This document shows positions 1 through 7,415 of a stretch of 42,478 nt of DNA, piece by piece (position 1 is the stretch's first letter; each line of letters opens with the position of its first letter). Position numbers and translations under genes: made by a program. Origin of the DNA: Symploca sp. SIO3C6. GTDB lineage: Bacteria; Cyanobacteriota; Cyanobacteriia; Cyanobacteriales; Coleofasciculaceae. Location of the stretch: the NCBI GenBank assembly GCA_010692425.1, contig JAAHHJ010000046.1, positions 1 to 42,478 of the forward strand, read 5' to 3'. The notes below the pieces were generated by a model. The model ran no database searches. It had not been told where the DNA came from and saw nothing but the letters and a program-made list of their open reading frames with translations.

Positions 1-144
1 GCCAGAACCGGCACCTGCTCCTGCCCCTGCTCCTGCGCCAGAACCTGCCCCTGCACCAGAACCAGCACCTGCGCCAGAACCGGCACCTGCTCCTGCCCCT
101 GCCCCTGCGCCAGAACCTGCCCCTGCACCAGAACCAGCACCTGC
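1..144 (+). repeat. 72-bp tandem repeat encoding the PAPE linker
   Basis: Bases 1-72 and 73-144 are identical except for one substitution (gctcctgcg versus gcccctgcg). Each unit is itself built from 6-bp Pro-Ala codons. The array may continue upstream of the window. Such in-frame DNA repeats vary in copy number by slippage or recombination, changing linker length. Confidence 0.9.
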
Positions 145-646
145 GCCATCACTGTTTGAAGATATTCCTGGAGGAGCAGGAGAATTTATCGACTTGACAG
201 GGTTATCTAACCTACTAGCTAGCATTGAAGTCGTTAATCAGTCGAGTTCTAACAATTTTGTCCAAATGTTCGAGGTTGATGATCCTGTCACAGGAGAGAT
301 TAATGGTGTCTTTCCAGGAGATGATGATTATTTTGAGGAAGCCCTAGATGCAACTGTGTTTGAAGCCTTCCTAGGAGCTGGTGAAACCCTTAGTATGGTG
401 GAAATGCTGCCAGGCGGTGGATACCTATCGCCCTACATTATCACTGAGGGCAGCCCGAAAGACGTTCTAGTTAGTAATCCTGACAATGGGAGGGGAGGCC
501 CTAACTATTACTTCGGTGCTGCTAATGCTAATCCCGGTAATATGGATCACACCAGCATGATAGACGGTGCATTGAAATTTGAGGATGGTTTCATGGGAGG
601 AAATATGGGTTTTGATGATGTGAGTATCCGGGTTACTGGTATGTAA
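2..646 (+). CDS. C-terminal part of a PAPE-repeat surface protein with DUF4114-like tail (5' end outside window)
   Basis: The frame is open from base 2, so the gene starts upstream of the window. The first ~48 visible codons encode a Pro-Ala-Glu linker (repeated APAPEPAPAPEP units), typical of extended spacers in exported or wall-associated proteins. About 165 residues follow, rich in Asp, Gly and Asn, ending in GFDDVSIRVTGM. The pattern FEDG..GG..GFDDV resembles the C-terminal signature of DUF4114 domains (GFED..GGGD.DFND), found in large secreted Ca-binding cyanobacterial proteins. An internal TTG at 194 could be mistaken for a start, but the reading frame clearly continues upstream. No membrane segment or sorting signal is visible at the C-terminus. 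The function is unknown. The surface location is inferred from the composition, and the DUF4114 call is by eye. Confidence 0.75.
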   Translation, partial: PEPAPAPAPAPAPEPAPAPEPAPAPEPAPAPAPAPAPEPAPAPEPAPAPSLFEDIPGGAGEFIDLTGLSNLLASIEVVNQSSSNNFVQMFEVDDPVTGEINGVFPGDDDYFEEALDATVFEAFLGAGETLSMVEMLPGGGYLSPYIITEGSPKDVLVSNPDNGRGGPNYYFGAANANPGNMDHTSMIDGALKFEDGFMGGNMGFDDVSIRVTGM

Positions 647-662
647 ACTAACTACTTTATGA

Positions 663-697
663 CTGAAAGCTTATGCCTTTTAGGCATAGGCTTTCAG
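663..697. terminator. 15-bp hairpin after the DUF4114 gene
   Basis: CTGAAAGC-T-TATGCC, loop TTTTA, GGCATA-G-GCTTTCAG: 14 Watson-Crick pairs plus one T.G pair, starting 17 bases after the stop at 646. No strong T run follows on the + strand, so it may be a bidirectional stem rather than a classical intrinsic terminator. Its right half overlaps the stop codon of the reverse-strand ComFB remnant. Confidence 0.6.
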
Positions 698-877
698 TAG
701 TCCTGAAGGTTTTGTCTTGTGAGGCCAGCCCTCTTCAGAGGAAGCATAGAGCGGCGATAGTCGATTGAGGGCGTAGGTAGCCACTTCTACTGGATTGATG
801 TAATTTGCTAGCTGCTGAGGATAATTATCTAGTTGGTGTTTTACTTCTTCTATAACCAGTAATTCTATTCCGTGAGT
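680..877 (-). pseudogene. ComFB-like (late competence development) protein remnant
   Basis: The reverse strand is open for 65 codons between an in-frame TAG (878-880) and a TAA (680-682). The frame reads ELLVIEEVKHQLDNYP, then VEVATYALNRLSPLYAS and SSEEGWPH. The block 'VATYALNRLPPLYA.SE.GW' is the hallmark of cyanobacterial ComFB-domain proteins, which are small and often linked to c-di-GMP or signalling proteins. No ATG, GTG or TTG start precedes the conserved core in this frame, and about ten N-terminal residues of the domain seem to be missing. It is therefore most likely a 5'-truncated pseudogene. A sequencing frameshift upstream of 877 is the alternative. Confidence 0.55.
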
Positions 878-949
878 CTATCCTAAATTCAAATACAACT
901 TTTTCCCAAAAAGTGCAACTATGTTTAAGTATTCTGCAACGGTTGCTTA

Positions 950-1075
950 ATGACTGAAACTTGGTTTCATGCCTATATTCCCCTAATTCTCTGGGTTAGT
1001 GTTGGATTATTACTATTTAGGTTTATTACCGTTGTCTTCTCAAGTATTACTCAAAATCTAATTGGTACCTATTGA
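950..1075 (+). CDS. 41-residue membrane protein, coupled to the TPR gene of the hyp operon
   Basis: An ATG at 950 opens a 41-codon frame: a short polar head (MTETWFHAY), one hydrophobic helix (residues ~9-31, IPLILWVSVGLLLFRFITVVF) and a short polar tail. Its TGA (1073-1075) overlaps the ATG of the next gene (1075-1077) as TGATG, a usual sign of translational coupling. Known context: in Nostoc the extended hyp operon carries small unknown genes and a TPR-like gene before hypF/hypC. I cannot say that this is one of those. An alternative is the N-terminal stub of a larger membrane transporter cut short by the TGA. No strong Shine-Dalgarno sequence is visible. The evidence for a real gene is the overlap, the composition and the position. 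Confidence 0.5.
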   Translation: MTETWFHAYIPLILWVSVGLLLFRFITVVFSSITQNLIGTY

Positions 1076-1566
1076 TGAATTTTACAGATAATACGTTTTC
1101 CTGGTATCAAGTCCCCAAGGATATCAAAAGCTTATTGCTCTTAGCTGCCGAGAACTGGGAAAATACCTGTGAATCTGAACAATATATGAACCAAGCTCTA
1201 TCTCAAGCCGGAGATAACACAGATGTCCTGATTGGAGCTTATAGATACTTTTTTTACAAAAAAAACTATCCGATGGCACTTAAGATAGCAGAGAAGGTAT
1301 TGGAGAAAGTCAAACGATTAGAGAAATTACCAGATGATTGGCAGCAACTCAAGCCCATCTTAAGCAGTCGCAAAGATGACCCTAACATCCGGTTATACTT
1401 AAGTACTTGTGTTGCCTCTGGCTTCGTGTTAGCAAGATTGGGAGAGTTGGAAAAAGCTAGAGAATTAACACAAAGAGTCAAGGAAATTAGCGATACTAGC
1501 GAGTTTTCTGCCTCAACCATCAACGATATCCTTACCCGTCCAGCTGATGATGAAGATGAAGATTAA
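1075..1566 (+). CDS. TPR-like protein of the extended hyp operon
   Basis: 163 residues, soluble and mostly helical, with a very acidic tail (DDEDED). Helix pairs such as ALSQAGDNTDVLIGAYRYFF and YPMALKIAEKVLEKV, and later VLARLGELEKARELTQRV, have TPR-like spacing. It resembles the tetratricopeptide protein encoded in the extended hyp operon of Nostoc (alr0691-type), which is thought to serve hydrogenase maturation but has no proven role. That assignment rests on family memory plus position, 201 bases upstream of hypC on the same strand. The ATG at 1075 is preferred over the in-frame TTG at 1072 because it overlaps the stop of the small membrane ORF upstream. In Nostoc hypF lies between this gene and hypC. 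Here the spacer (1567-1767) holds no gene, only a GGGATGGGCGTCTCGCTCGTCC motif of a type common in cyanobacterial spacers. Confidence 0.75.
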   Translation: MNFTDNTFSWYQVPKDIKSLLLLAAENWENTCESEQYMNQALSQAGDNTDVLIGAYRYFFYKKNYPMALKIAEKVLEKVKRLEKLPDDWQQLKPILSSRKDDPNIRLYLSTCVASGFVLARLGELEKARELTQRVKEISDTSEFSASTINDILTRPADDEDED

Positions 1567-1767
1567 TAAGCTAAAATAAATCTAGTTTGCATAAACAAAA
1601 ATCATCTATTTCCTGTGGGATGGCTTGGGACGGTTGTGGGATGGGCGTCTCGCTCGTCCAAAATATATAACTTTCAATTGTGATGTAAGTTAAATTTTGA
1701 TTCGTGTAATTACTGAACTCCTACAACTCCATTACATAATTTTACTTTTTTCAACATATAATCAACA

Positions 1768-2037
1768 ATGTGCTTAGGAATTCCCGGTCAAATTATAGAA
1801 ATAACTGATGTAGTTCAAAAGTTAGCGCTTGTCGAGATTGGCGGTGTTAAGCGTCAAATTAACATTGCTTGTATTATTGATTACAATCATCCCATTGAAT
1901 CCTGTGTTGGGGATTGGGTGCTAGTACATGTTGGCTTTGCCCTGAATCGAATTGATCAGCAAGAAGCCAATAAAACACTACAGCTGCTTAATGAACTAGC
2001 ACAAGCTCAAATACAAACGTCGGCAATAGAGAGTTAG
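1768..2037 (+). CDS. hypC: Hydrogenase maturation chaperone HypC
   Basis: 89 residues starting MCLGIPGQI. This is the invariant HypC N-terminus, in which Cys2 (after Met removal) holds the Fe(CN)2CO precursor and contacts the large-subunit precursor. The length fits the family (75-100 residues). HypC works with HypD as the scaffold on which the iron centre is assembled, then passes it to the hydrogenase large subunit in the cytoplasm. hypD follows after 64 bases on the same strand. A TATAAT-like hexamer at 1757-1762 is too close to the start codon for an ordinary leader. Confidence 0.96.
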   Translation: MCLGIPGQIIEITDVVQKLALVEIGGVKRQINIACIIDYNHPIESCVGDWVLVHVGFALNRIDQQEANKTLQLLNELAQAQIQTSAIES

Positions 2038-2101
2038 CAGTAAACAGTTGAGATTTGGCTGTTGAATCTCAACTATTCAAACTAAAAAATATTAAATTGA
2101 G

Positions 2102-3259
2102 ATGAAATACGTTGATGAATTTCGCAATCACCGAAATGCTAAAGCCCTAATTCAGGAAATTAACAAATTAAGTATACAAATAACAACTAGTAATAACCAA
2201 CCACTGAAACTGATGGAAGTATGTGGAGGTCATACCCATTCTATTTTTAAATACGGTCTTGAAAAAATTTTACCTGCCAACATTGAATTAATCCACGGCC
2301 CTGGTTGTCCTGTTTGTGTAATGCCGAGGGGCAAGTTAGATGATGCGATCGCAATTGCAGGAAATCCCCAGGTTATTTTTACCACCTTTGGGGATGCCAT
2401 GCGAGTTCCAGGTTCCCAAAAAAGCCTGCTGCAAGCAAAAGCTGAGGGAGCAGATATTCGTATGGTTTATTCCCCTCTAGACTCTTTAAAAATAGCGCGG
2501 GAAAACCCCAACAAAGAAATTGTTTTCTTTGGGCTGGGCTTTGAAACCACAGCTCCCAGCACAGCTTTGACAGTTTTGCAAGCAGAAGCTGAAGGTATCA
2601 CTAACTTTAGCCTCTTTGCCAATCACGTCCTTGTTATTCCAGCCCTAAAAGCACTATTAAATAATCCCGATTTACAACTAGATGGCTTTATTGGGCCTGG
2701 TCACGTTAGTACCATCATTGGTATTGAACCCTATAAATTTATTAGCCAACAGTACCACAAACCAATTGTTATAGCAGGATTTGAACCTATAGATATTCTG
2801 CAATCAATTTGGATGCTCTTACAGCAGCTGTTAGAAGGTCGCTGCGAAGTAGAAAATCAGTATAGCCGATTGGTACAACAGCAGGGAAGTGCAGTGGGGA
2901 TGGAAGCCATCAATAAAGTTTTTGAAGTGCGTTCAAATTATGAGTGGCGAGGTTTAGGAGATATCCCTAATTCTGGGTTAGAAATTCGTCCAGAATATGC
3001 TGATTTTGATGCCGAAGTTAAATTTAGCCTTCCTAATCTTAAAATCGCTGATCATAAAGCTTGCCAGTGCGGAGAAATTCTTAAAGGTGTCCTCAAGCCC
3101 TGGCAATGTAAAGTTTTTGGCACTGCCTGTACCCCAGAAACACCGATTGGTACTTGCATGGTATCTTCTGAAGGCGCTTGTGCTGCCTATTACAAATATG
3201 GACACATTAGGACAGTTGCTAAAGCAGTGTTGCCCAAAAAATATAAGGTAAAGGTGTAA
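2102..3259 (+). CDS. hypD: Hydrogenase Fe-cyano-carbonyl assembly protein HypD
   Basis: 385 residues, the normal family length. Visible signatures are CGGHTHSIFKYG (from about residue 41), GPGCPVCVMPRGKLD (from about 68), GLGFETTAP (about 145) and the C-terminal cysteine-rich region CQCGEILKGVLKPW with later Cys in TACTPETPIGTC, which carries the [4Fe-4S] cluster. HypD with HypC supports transfer of cyanide from HypE to the iron. The gene sits between hypC and a tautomerase gene, as in the Nostoc hyp operon. A second, decayed copy of codons ~40-83 lies at 29005-29140. Confidence 0.97.
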   Translation: MKYVDEFRNHRNAKALIQEINKLSIQITTSNNQPLKLMEVCGGHTHSIFKYGLEKILPANIELIHGPGCPVCVMPRGKLDDAIAIAGNPQVIFTTFGDAMRVPGSQKSLLQAKAEGADIRMVYSPLDSLKIARENPNKEIVFFGLGFETTAPSTALTVLQAEAEGITNFSLFANHVLVIPALKALLNNPDLQLDGFIGPGHVSTIIGIEPYKFISQQYHKPIVIAGFEPIDILQSIWMLLQQLLEGRCEVENQYSRLVQQQGSAVGMEAINKVFEVRSNYEWRGLGDIPNSGLEIRPEYADFDAEVKFSLPNLKIADHKACQCGEILKGVLKPWQCKVFGTACTPETPIGTCMVSSEGACAAYYKYGHIRTVAKAVLPKKYKVKV

Positions 3260-3330
3260 GCATTTTGGCAGTTTGCTAAGTTACTACTTATCTAAACTTC
3301 AAATATAAAAATATAAAAGGAGAAATTAAA

Positions 3331-3549
3331 ATGCCATTTGTTACCGTTCAAATTGCCCAAGGTCATTCAGTCGAACTAAAGAGAAAACTTGTTCAATCTC
3401 TGACAGACACACTAGTTTCCACTTTAGGTACTAAACCAGAATGGGTAACGATTCACATCGATGAATTTGATCGTGAAAATTGGGCAGTAGGAGGTCAATT
3501 GCACTCTGACAAACATCATGGTAGGCAAACCGAAAAAAGTGTAAATTAA
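3331..3549 (+). CDS. 4-oxalocrotonate tautomerase-like protein in the hyp operon
   Basis: 72 residues with the MPFVTVQI start of the tautomerase superfamily. Pro2 becomes the N-terminal catalytic base after Met removal. The helix/strand pattern KRKLVQSLTDTLVSTLG..PEWVTIHIDE is typical of 4-OT subunits, which form small homo-oligomers. A good Shine-Dalgarno (AAGGAGA, 3317-3323) precedes the ATG. The position between hypD and hypE matches asr0697 of the Nostoc hyp operon, so the link to hydrogenase maturation is recurrent. Its substrate is unknown. The C-terminal extension (SDKHHGRQTEKSVN) is longer than in the minimal 62-residue enzyme. hypE starts 12 bases downstream. Confidence 0.88.
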   Translation: MPFVTVQIAQGHSVELKRKLVQSLTDTLVSTLGTKPEWVTIHIDEFDRENWAVGGQLHSDKHHGRQTEKSVN

Positions 3550-3561
3550 ACTACTTAATCA

Positions 3562-4647
3562 ATGACCGATCAAAATCCTCTATTACCAAACGCCAAAACA
3601 GTACGTCGTCACCAACCTAAACTTCGCGATACCACCATTACCCTTGCCCATGGTAGCGGTGGAAAAGCAATGCGCGACTTGATTAACGACATCTTTGTCA
3701 GCAATTTTGATAACCCGATGCTCTCCCCACTAGAGGATCAAGCCCGTCTAAATTTGAAGGAACTAATAACACAGGGAGATAAACTAGCCTTTACCACCGA
3801 TTCTTATGTAGTTGATCCCCTATTTTTTCCAGGGAGTGACATTGGTGAATTAGCAGTTAATGGCACCGTCAATGATTTAGCAGTGAGTGGCGCTAAGCCA
3901 TTATATCTAACCTGTAGCGTCATTCTGGAAGAAGGGCTAGCTGTAGAAAGCTTGCAGCGCGTCGCCCAGAGTATGAAAACAGCAGCAGCAGCAGCGGGGG
4001 TAAAGATAGTTACAGGTGACACCAAAGTTGTCAATCGTGGTGGTGCAGATAAACTATTTATCAACACAACTGGAATTGGCGTAATTCCTAAAGGAGTTTC
4101 TATTAGTGCCGACAATCTCCAGCTAGGAGATACAGTAATTATTAACGGCAATCTTGGTGATCATGGTGCCGCAATCTTAATTGCTAGAGGTGAATTAGCC
4201 CTCTCAACAGAAATCAGAAGTGACTGCCAGCCCTTAAATAATCTAGTAGAGACTATCTTAAATGTTTGTCCGCAAATTCACGCGATGCGAGATGCCACTC
4301 GTGGAGGGGTGGCGACAGTATTAAATGAATTTGCTCAAAGTTCAGAAGTTGGGATTCGCCTCTATGAGCAGTCTATCCCTGTTCGTGAAGAAGTTCAAGG
4401 CATTTGTGAGATTCTCGGTTTAGACCCTTTATATTTAGCCAATGAAGGTAAGCTGGTAGTAGTGGTACCGCGATCGCAAACGGAATCAGTACTATCAGCA
4501 ATGAAGTCCCACCCAGCAGGAAGAGACGCCTGCATTCTCGGCGAAGTCATTGCCTCACCACCGGGAGTTGTACTCATGCAAACAGCCTTTGGCTCTGAGC
4601 GCATAGTGGACATGCTCGTTAGTGAACAATTACCAAGAATCTGCTAA
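3562..4647 (+). CDS. hypE: Carbamoyl dehydratase HypE
   Basis: 361 residues of the PurM/AIR-synthase-like ATP-binding fold. Seen: AHGSGGKAMRDLI near the N-terminus, the central LAFTTDSYVVDP and GTVNDLAVSGAKP blocks, MRDATRGGVATVLNE, and the diagnostic C-terminus PRIC. The terminal cysteine receives a carbamoyl group from HypF and is dehydrated with ATP to thiocyanate, the source of the CN ligands. HypF is not encoded in this window, so it must lie elsewhere. The spacer to hypA is 200 bases, AT-rich, with a short direct repeat AATTTATAGAAA. Confidence 0.97.
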   Translation: MTDQNPLLPNAKTVRRHQPKLRDTTITLAHGSGGKAMRDLINDIFVSNFDNPMLSPLEDQARLNLKELITQGDKLAFTTDSYVVDPLFFPGSDIGELAVNGTVNDLAVSGAKPLYLTCSVILEEGLAVESLQRVAQSMKTAAAAAGVKIVTGDTKVVNRGGADKLFINTTGIGVIPKGVSISADNLQLGDTVIINGNLGDHGAAILIARGELALSTEIRSDCQPLNNLVETILNVCPQIHAMRDATRGGVATVLNEFAQSSEVGIRLYEQSIPVREEVQGICEILGLDPLYLANEGKLVVVVPRSQTESVLSAMKSHPAGRDACILGEVIASPPGVVLMQTAFGSERIVDMLVSEQLPRIC

Positions 4648-4847
4648 TTAATAACATTGGAGTTAGTTAATATTGCATATAATTAATGCGCTTATTAAGT
4701 ATTACTTCCAGACGCCAAAATGTCAATTTATAGAAAATATTAATTTATAGAAATTTTGTCGAACACACTTAACTCCTGAATTTCTAGTGCCAAGTTATGT
4801 TCTAACAGATAAATTCATATCCCTATCCTCCCATCTCCCCTCCTGCC

Positions 4848-5189
4848 ATGCACGAATTAGGAATCACTCAAAACATAGTGGCAATTGTCAGTGAACACGC
4901 CCAGGGTGCAAAGGTACAGAGAGTATTACTAGAAATCGGTAAACTTTCAGCAATTATGCCAGAAGCCATACGCTTTTGCTTCGATATTTGTTCCCAAGGC
5001 ACAGTTTTAGAAGGCGCTGTCTTAGAAATTATTGAAATACCAGGTTTAGCATGCTGCCGCCAATGTGGAGCCAAATTTTCCCTAAATCAACCCTTTGGCG
5101 TTTGTAGCTGTGGCAGCGTCGAAATAGATGTCATTAGTGGTCAAGAATTAAAAATAAAAGAAATGGAGGTAGAAGCGTCATGTGTGTAA
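4848..5189 (+). CDS. hypA: Hydrogenase nickel incorporation protein HypA
   Basis: 113 residues beginning MHELGIT. The N-terminal amine with His2 is the nickel site of the family. The zinc site is visible as C70-RQ-C73 and C86-S-C88 (CRQCG ... CSCGS). HypA partners HypB to load Ni into the large subunit. The stop overlaps the hypB start by 10 bases, indicating tight coupling. A 200-base spacer separates it from hypE, so it may have its own promoter, though none is obvious. Confidence 0.96.
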   Translation: MHELGITQNIVAIVSEHAQGAKVQRVLLEIGKLSAIMPEAIRFCFDICSQGTVLEGAVLEIIEIPGLACCRQCGAKFSLNQPFGVCSCGSVEIDVISGQELKIKEMEVEASCV

Positions 5190-6142
5190 CTTGCGGTTGT
5201 GCTGGTGACGGCGACATCACTATCACTAATCCTCAAAAGTATGAACCAGTTGAGATTGTTGCTAATGGCAATAAACACAATCATACTCATAATAATGATT
5301 ATCATTATGACCATAGCCATACCCTAGCTGATGGCACTGTAATCACTCACACCCATACTCACGACTCCCATCTTATTGAAGAAGAAGATAGAAGCAGGCA
5401 TAGAAAAACTTCTACCATTGCCCGAGAGTATTCTACCTTTCAAGTTAACTCTCAAGATAACTCCCTTCTCCACGCCCAGATGCATGGCACGACAATTTCC
5501 CTAGAAAAGGATATTTTAGCAAAGAATAACCTAATGGCGGCACAAAACCGTGGCTGGTTCAAAGGTCGTAACATATTAGCACTAAATCTGGTCAGTTCCC
5601 CTGGTGCAGGCAAAACCACTCTCCTCACCCGCACCATCAATGACTTAAAAGGAAAACTTTCAATTAATGTTATTGAGGGTGATCAAGAAACTATCAATGA
5701 TGCCCTTAAAATAAAAGAAACTGGCTGTAAAGTTGTCCAAATTAATACTGGTACTGGTTGTCATTTGGATGCTGAGATGGTAGAGAAGGGTTACACTGAA
5801 CTCAATCCACCATTAGGTTCAGTGGTGATGATTGAGAATGTTGGCAATCTAGTTTGTCCAGCTCTATTTGACTTAGGAGAACAGGCGAAAGTAGCGATTC
5901 TTTCAATTACTGAAGGGGAAGATAAGCCAATTAAATATCCTCATATGTTTCGAGCTAGCCAGGTCATGATTCTTAACAAAATTGACCTCTTACCTTATGT
6001 TCAATTTAACCTTGAACGCTGTATAGAGTATACTCTACAAGTCAATCCAAAAATTAAGATATTTCAGGTTTCTGCAATTACAGGAGCAGGATTAGAAAAT
6101 TGGTATGAATGGTTGTACTATCAGCACCAGGGATTAGGCTAG
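5180..6142 (+). CDS. hypB: Hydrogenase nickel GTPase HypB with His-rich metal-storage region
   Basis: 320 residues. The N-terminus MCVTCGCAGDGD is the CxxCGC high-affinity nickel site. Residues ~32-62 form a histidine-rich stretch (HNHTHNNDYHYDHSH, HTHTHDSH) that can buffer Ni or Zn. The G domain follows: P-loop SSPGAGKTTLLT, EGDQET, a GTGCHLD metal-site loop, ENVGNLVCPA and the NKIDLLPY guanine-specificity motif. It hydrolyses GTP to drive Ni transfer with HypA. It overlaps hypA by 10 bases and is the last gene of the operon, followed by a strong hairpin. Confidence 0.97.
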   Translation: MCVTCGCAGDGDITITNPQKYEPVEIVANGNKHNHTHNNDYHYDHSHTLADGTVITHTHTHDSHLIEEEDRSRHRKTSTIAREYSTFQVNSQDNSLLHAQMHGTTISLEKDILAKNNLMAAQNRGWFKGRNILALNLVSSPGAGKTTLLTRTINDLKGKLSINVIEGDQETINDALKIKETGCKVVQINTGTGCHLDAEMVEKGYTELNPPLGSVVMIENVGNLVCPALFDLGEQAKVAILSITEGEDKPIKYPHMFRASQVMILNKIDLLPYVQFNLERCIEYTLQVNPKIKIFQVSAITGAGLENWYEWLYYQHQGLG

Positions 6143-6155
6143 ATTTGAATAAAGT

Positions 6156-6202
6156 TAATAAGTAATAAGTAATAAGTAATAAAACTTAATTACTTATTAC
6201 TT
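6156..6202. terminator. Heptamer repeats folding into a 14-bp hairpin after hypB
   Basis: Bases 6156-6183 are four copies of TAATAAG (the last ends in A). The 14-mer at 6167-6180 is exactly complementary to 6189-6202, with loop AAAACTTA. The tandem heptamers fit the cyanobacterial STRR type. The hairpin starts 25 bases after the hypB stop and probably ends the operon and the convergent reverse-strand gene. Confidence 0.65.
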
Positions 6203-6271
6203 AAATCCAGACTAGATTATAGCCTTATTTTTTCTATTTGATCTAACTTGTGTTAAGTGTTGAACCTGTAA

Positions 6272-6496
6272 CTAATCATCTCTCCGACTTCTGCGCAGAA
6301 TGGTAGAGGCTTCAACCTTATAAAATACTTCATCCTGGATGCAAATTTCACCCAGGACATTTGTCATTTCAACATCGCAGCAGATTTGCTCACTAATGCT
6401 AGTATTCTTTTGAGAGTTCACTATGTCTCCTTGTGAGTCCAGTGAACTTCCATACTTTAAATAGACTTTGGGTTCTTGAATGTTTGTTCCTTTCAT
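6272..6496 (-). CDS. Small hypothetical protein, convergent with hypB
   Basis: 74 residues, ATG at 6496. No known domain is recognised. The central segment (SEQICCDVEMTNVLGEICIQDEVFYKVEASTIL) looks like a folded beta-rich protein rather than a chance frame, with alternating hydrophobics, a Cys pair, and a basic end RRSRRDD. There is no signal peptide or membrane helix. It faces hypB across the heptamer hairpin and has about 900 bases of non-coding DNA upstream. It could be a chance frame, since codon bias is hard to judge at this length. Confidence 0.45.
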   Translation of the reverse strand: MKGTNIQEPKVYLKYGSSLDSQGDIVNSQKNTSISEQICCDVEMTNVLGEICIQDEVFYKVEASTILRRSRRDD

Positions 6497-7415
6497 TGAG
6501 ACTCTCAGTGCATTTCAATCAGTTTCTAAAACTTGCTCTTACTTGAAATAAGGTTAACTCAAAAAATTATGACTGCTGCTACTATCAAGACTTTGGATTA
6601 TCGGGATTTTATAAAATTTATTAGATGCAACTGTTATTTTGAATAAAATGTTGAAATTGCATTTGAATCTAATCAATTTATTAACTCATCCTTATCGTCA
6701 CTTCATATTTTATATTATCAACCATAATTTGTTGATAGTTAATAAAGCAATCACAAATTCTTTTGTTAGGTGAATTTTTCGGGTACTTTGAGTTTTTGTC
6801 TAATAACTCTAGTTTGGACAAGATCAACAATCTTATTGATAAACAACTAACTTGTTGTTTAAGTCTAAAGAATCAAATTTTTTCTTGATTACAGCAATTG
6901 TTAATGAGACTATCTCATTTTTATATAGCATCAAGATAAAGCTACAGACTGTCCAATTTAAGTAAACTTAATAAAGCTATCAAAACCTCACTTAATTCAT
7001 GTTGTCATCAATCCCTGATGTACACACAAACTTTACAATTGAGCTATTTTATAAAATCAGCTTCATGAAGTTGTTATGTGGATTAATATCCTCTGATTAG
7101 AGAAGCTAAATCTGAACAAATTAATAAACATAAATGACTATATGACAATAAAACTTTGAATGTTTACTTAATAAAATTTACGGGTAAATACTGTTGCTTT
7201 CATAGCTTGAGTTGAGGGATGATTGCAGTTGTATTCAAGCAGTCAACAGTCATGTTTTCAGTTTTTTATGTTTACTGAAGCCTTTACTGAAGCTAGCAGA
7301 TAATTATCTTCACCAGAGAATAAGACAATGCACTAATTTGCATTTTAATTACCTCTAGAAACTGAGTAGTTATAGCCTTGATAATCGCAGTCAAAACTTT
7401 GGAGAAATAATTGGT
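6497..7415. other. 900-bp AT-rich spacer without a recognisable gene
   Basis: No frame longer than about 40 codons with protein-like composition was seen on either strand. A 25-codon frame from the ATG at 6569 (MTAATIKTLDYRDFIKFIR...) is preceded by an AAGG-like site and could be a leader or N-terminal stub. A small inverted repeat AAACAAC/GTTGTTT lies at 6841-6860. The spacer probably holds the promoters of the pentapeptide gene and of the reverse small gene, but no convincing -35/-10 pair stands out. Confidence 0.5.

Noticed and set aside
6841-6860. Small inverted repeat AAACAAC/GTTGTTT as a terminator
   Set aside because: Only 7 pairs, far from any gene end, in AT-rich DNA where such repeats arise by chance.
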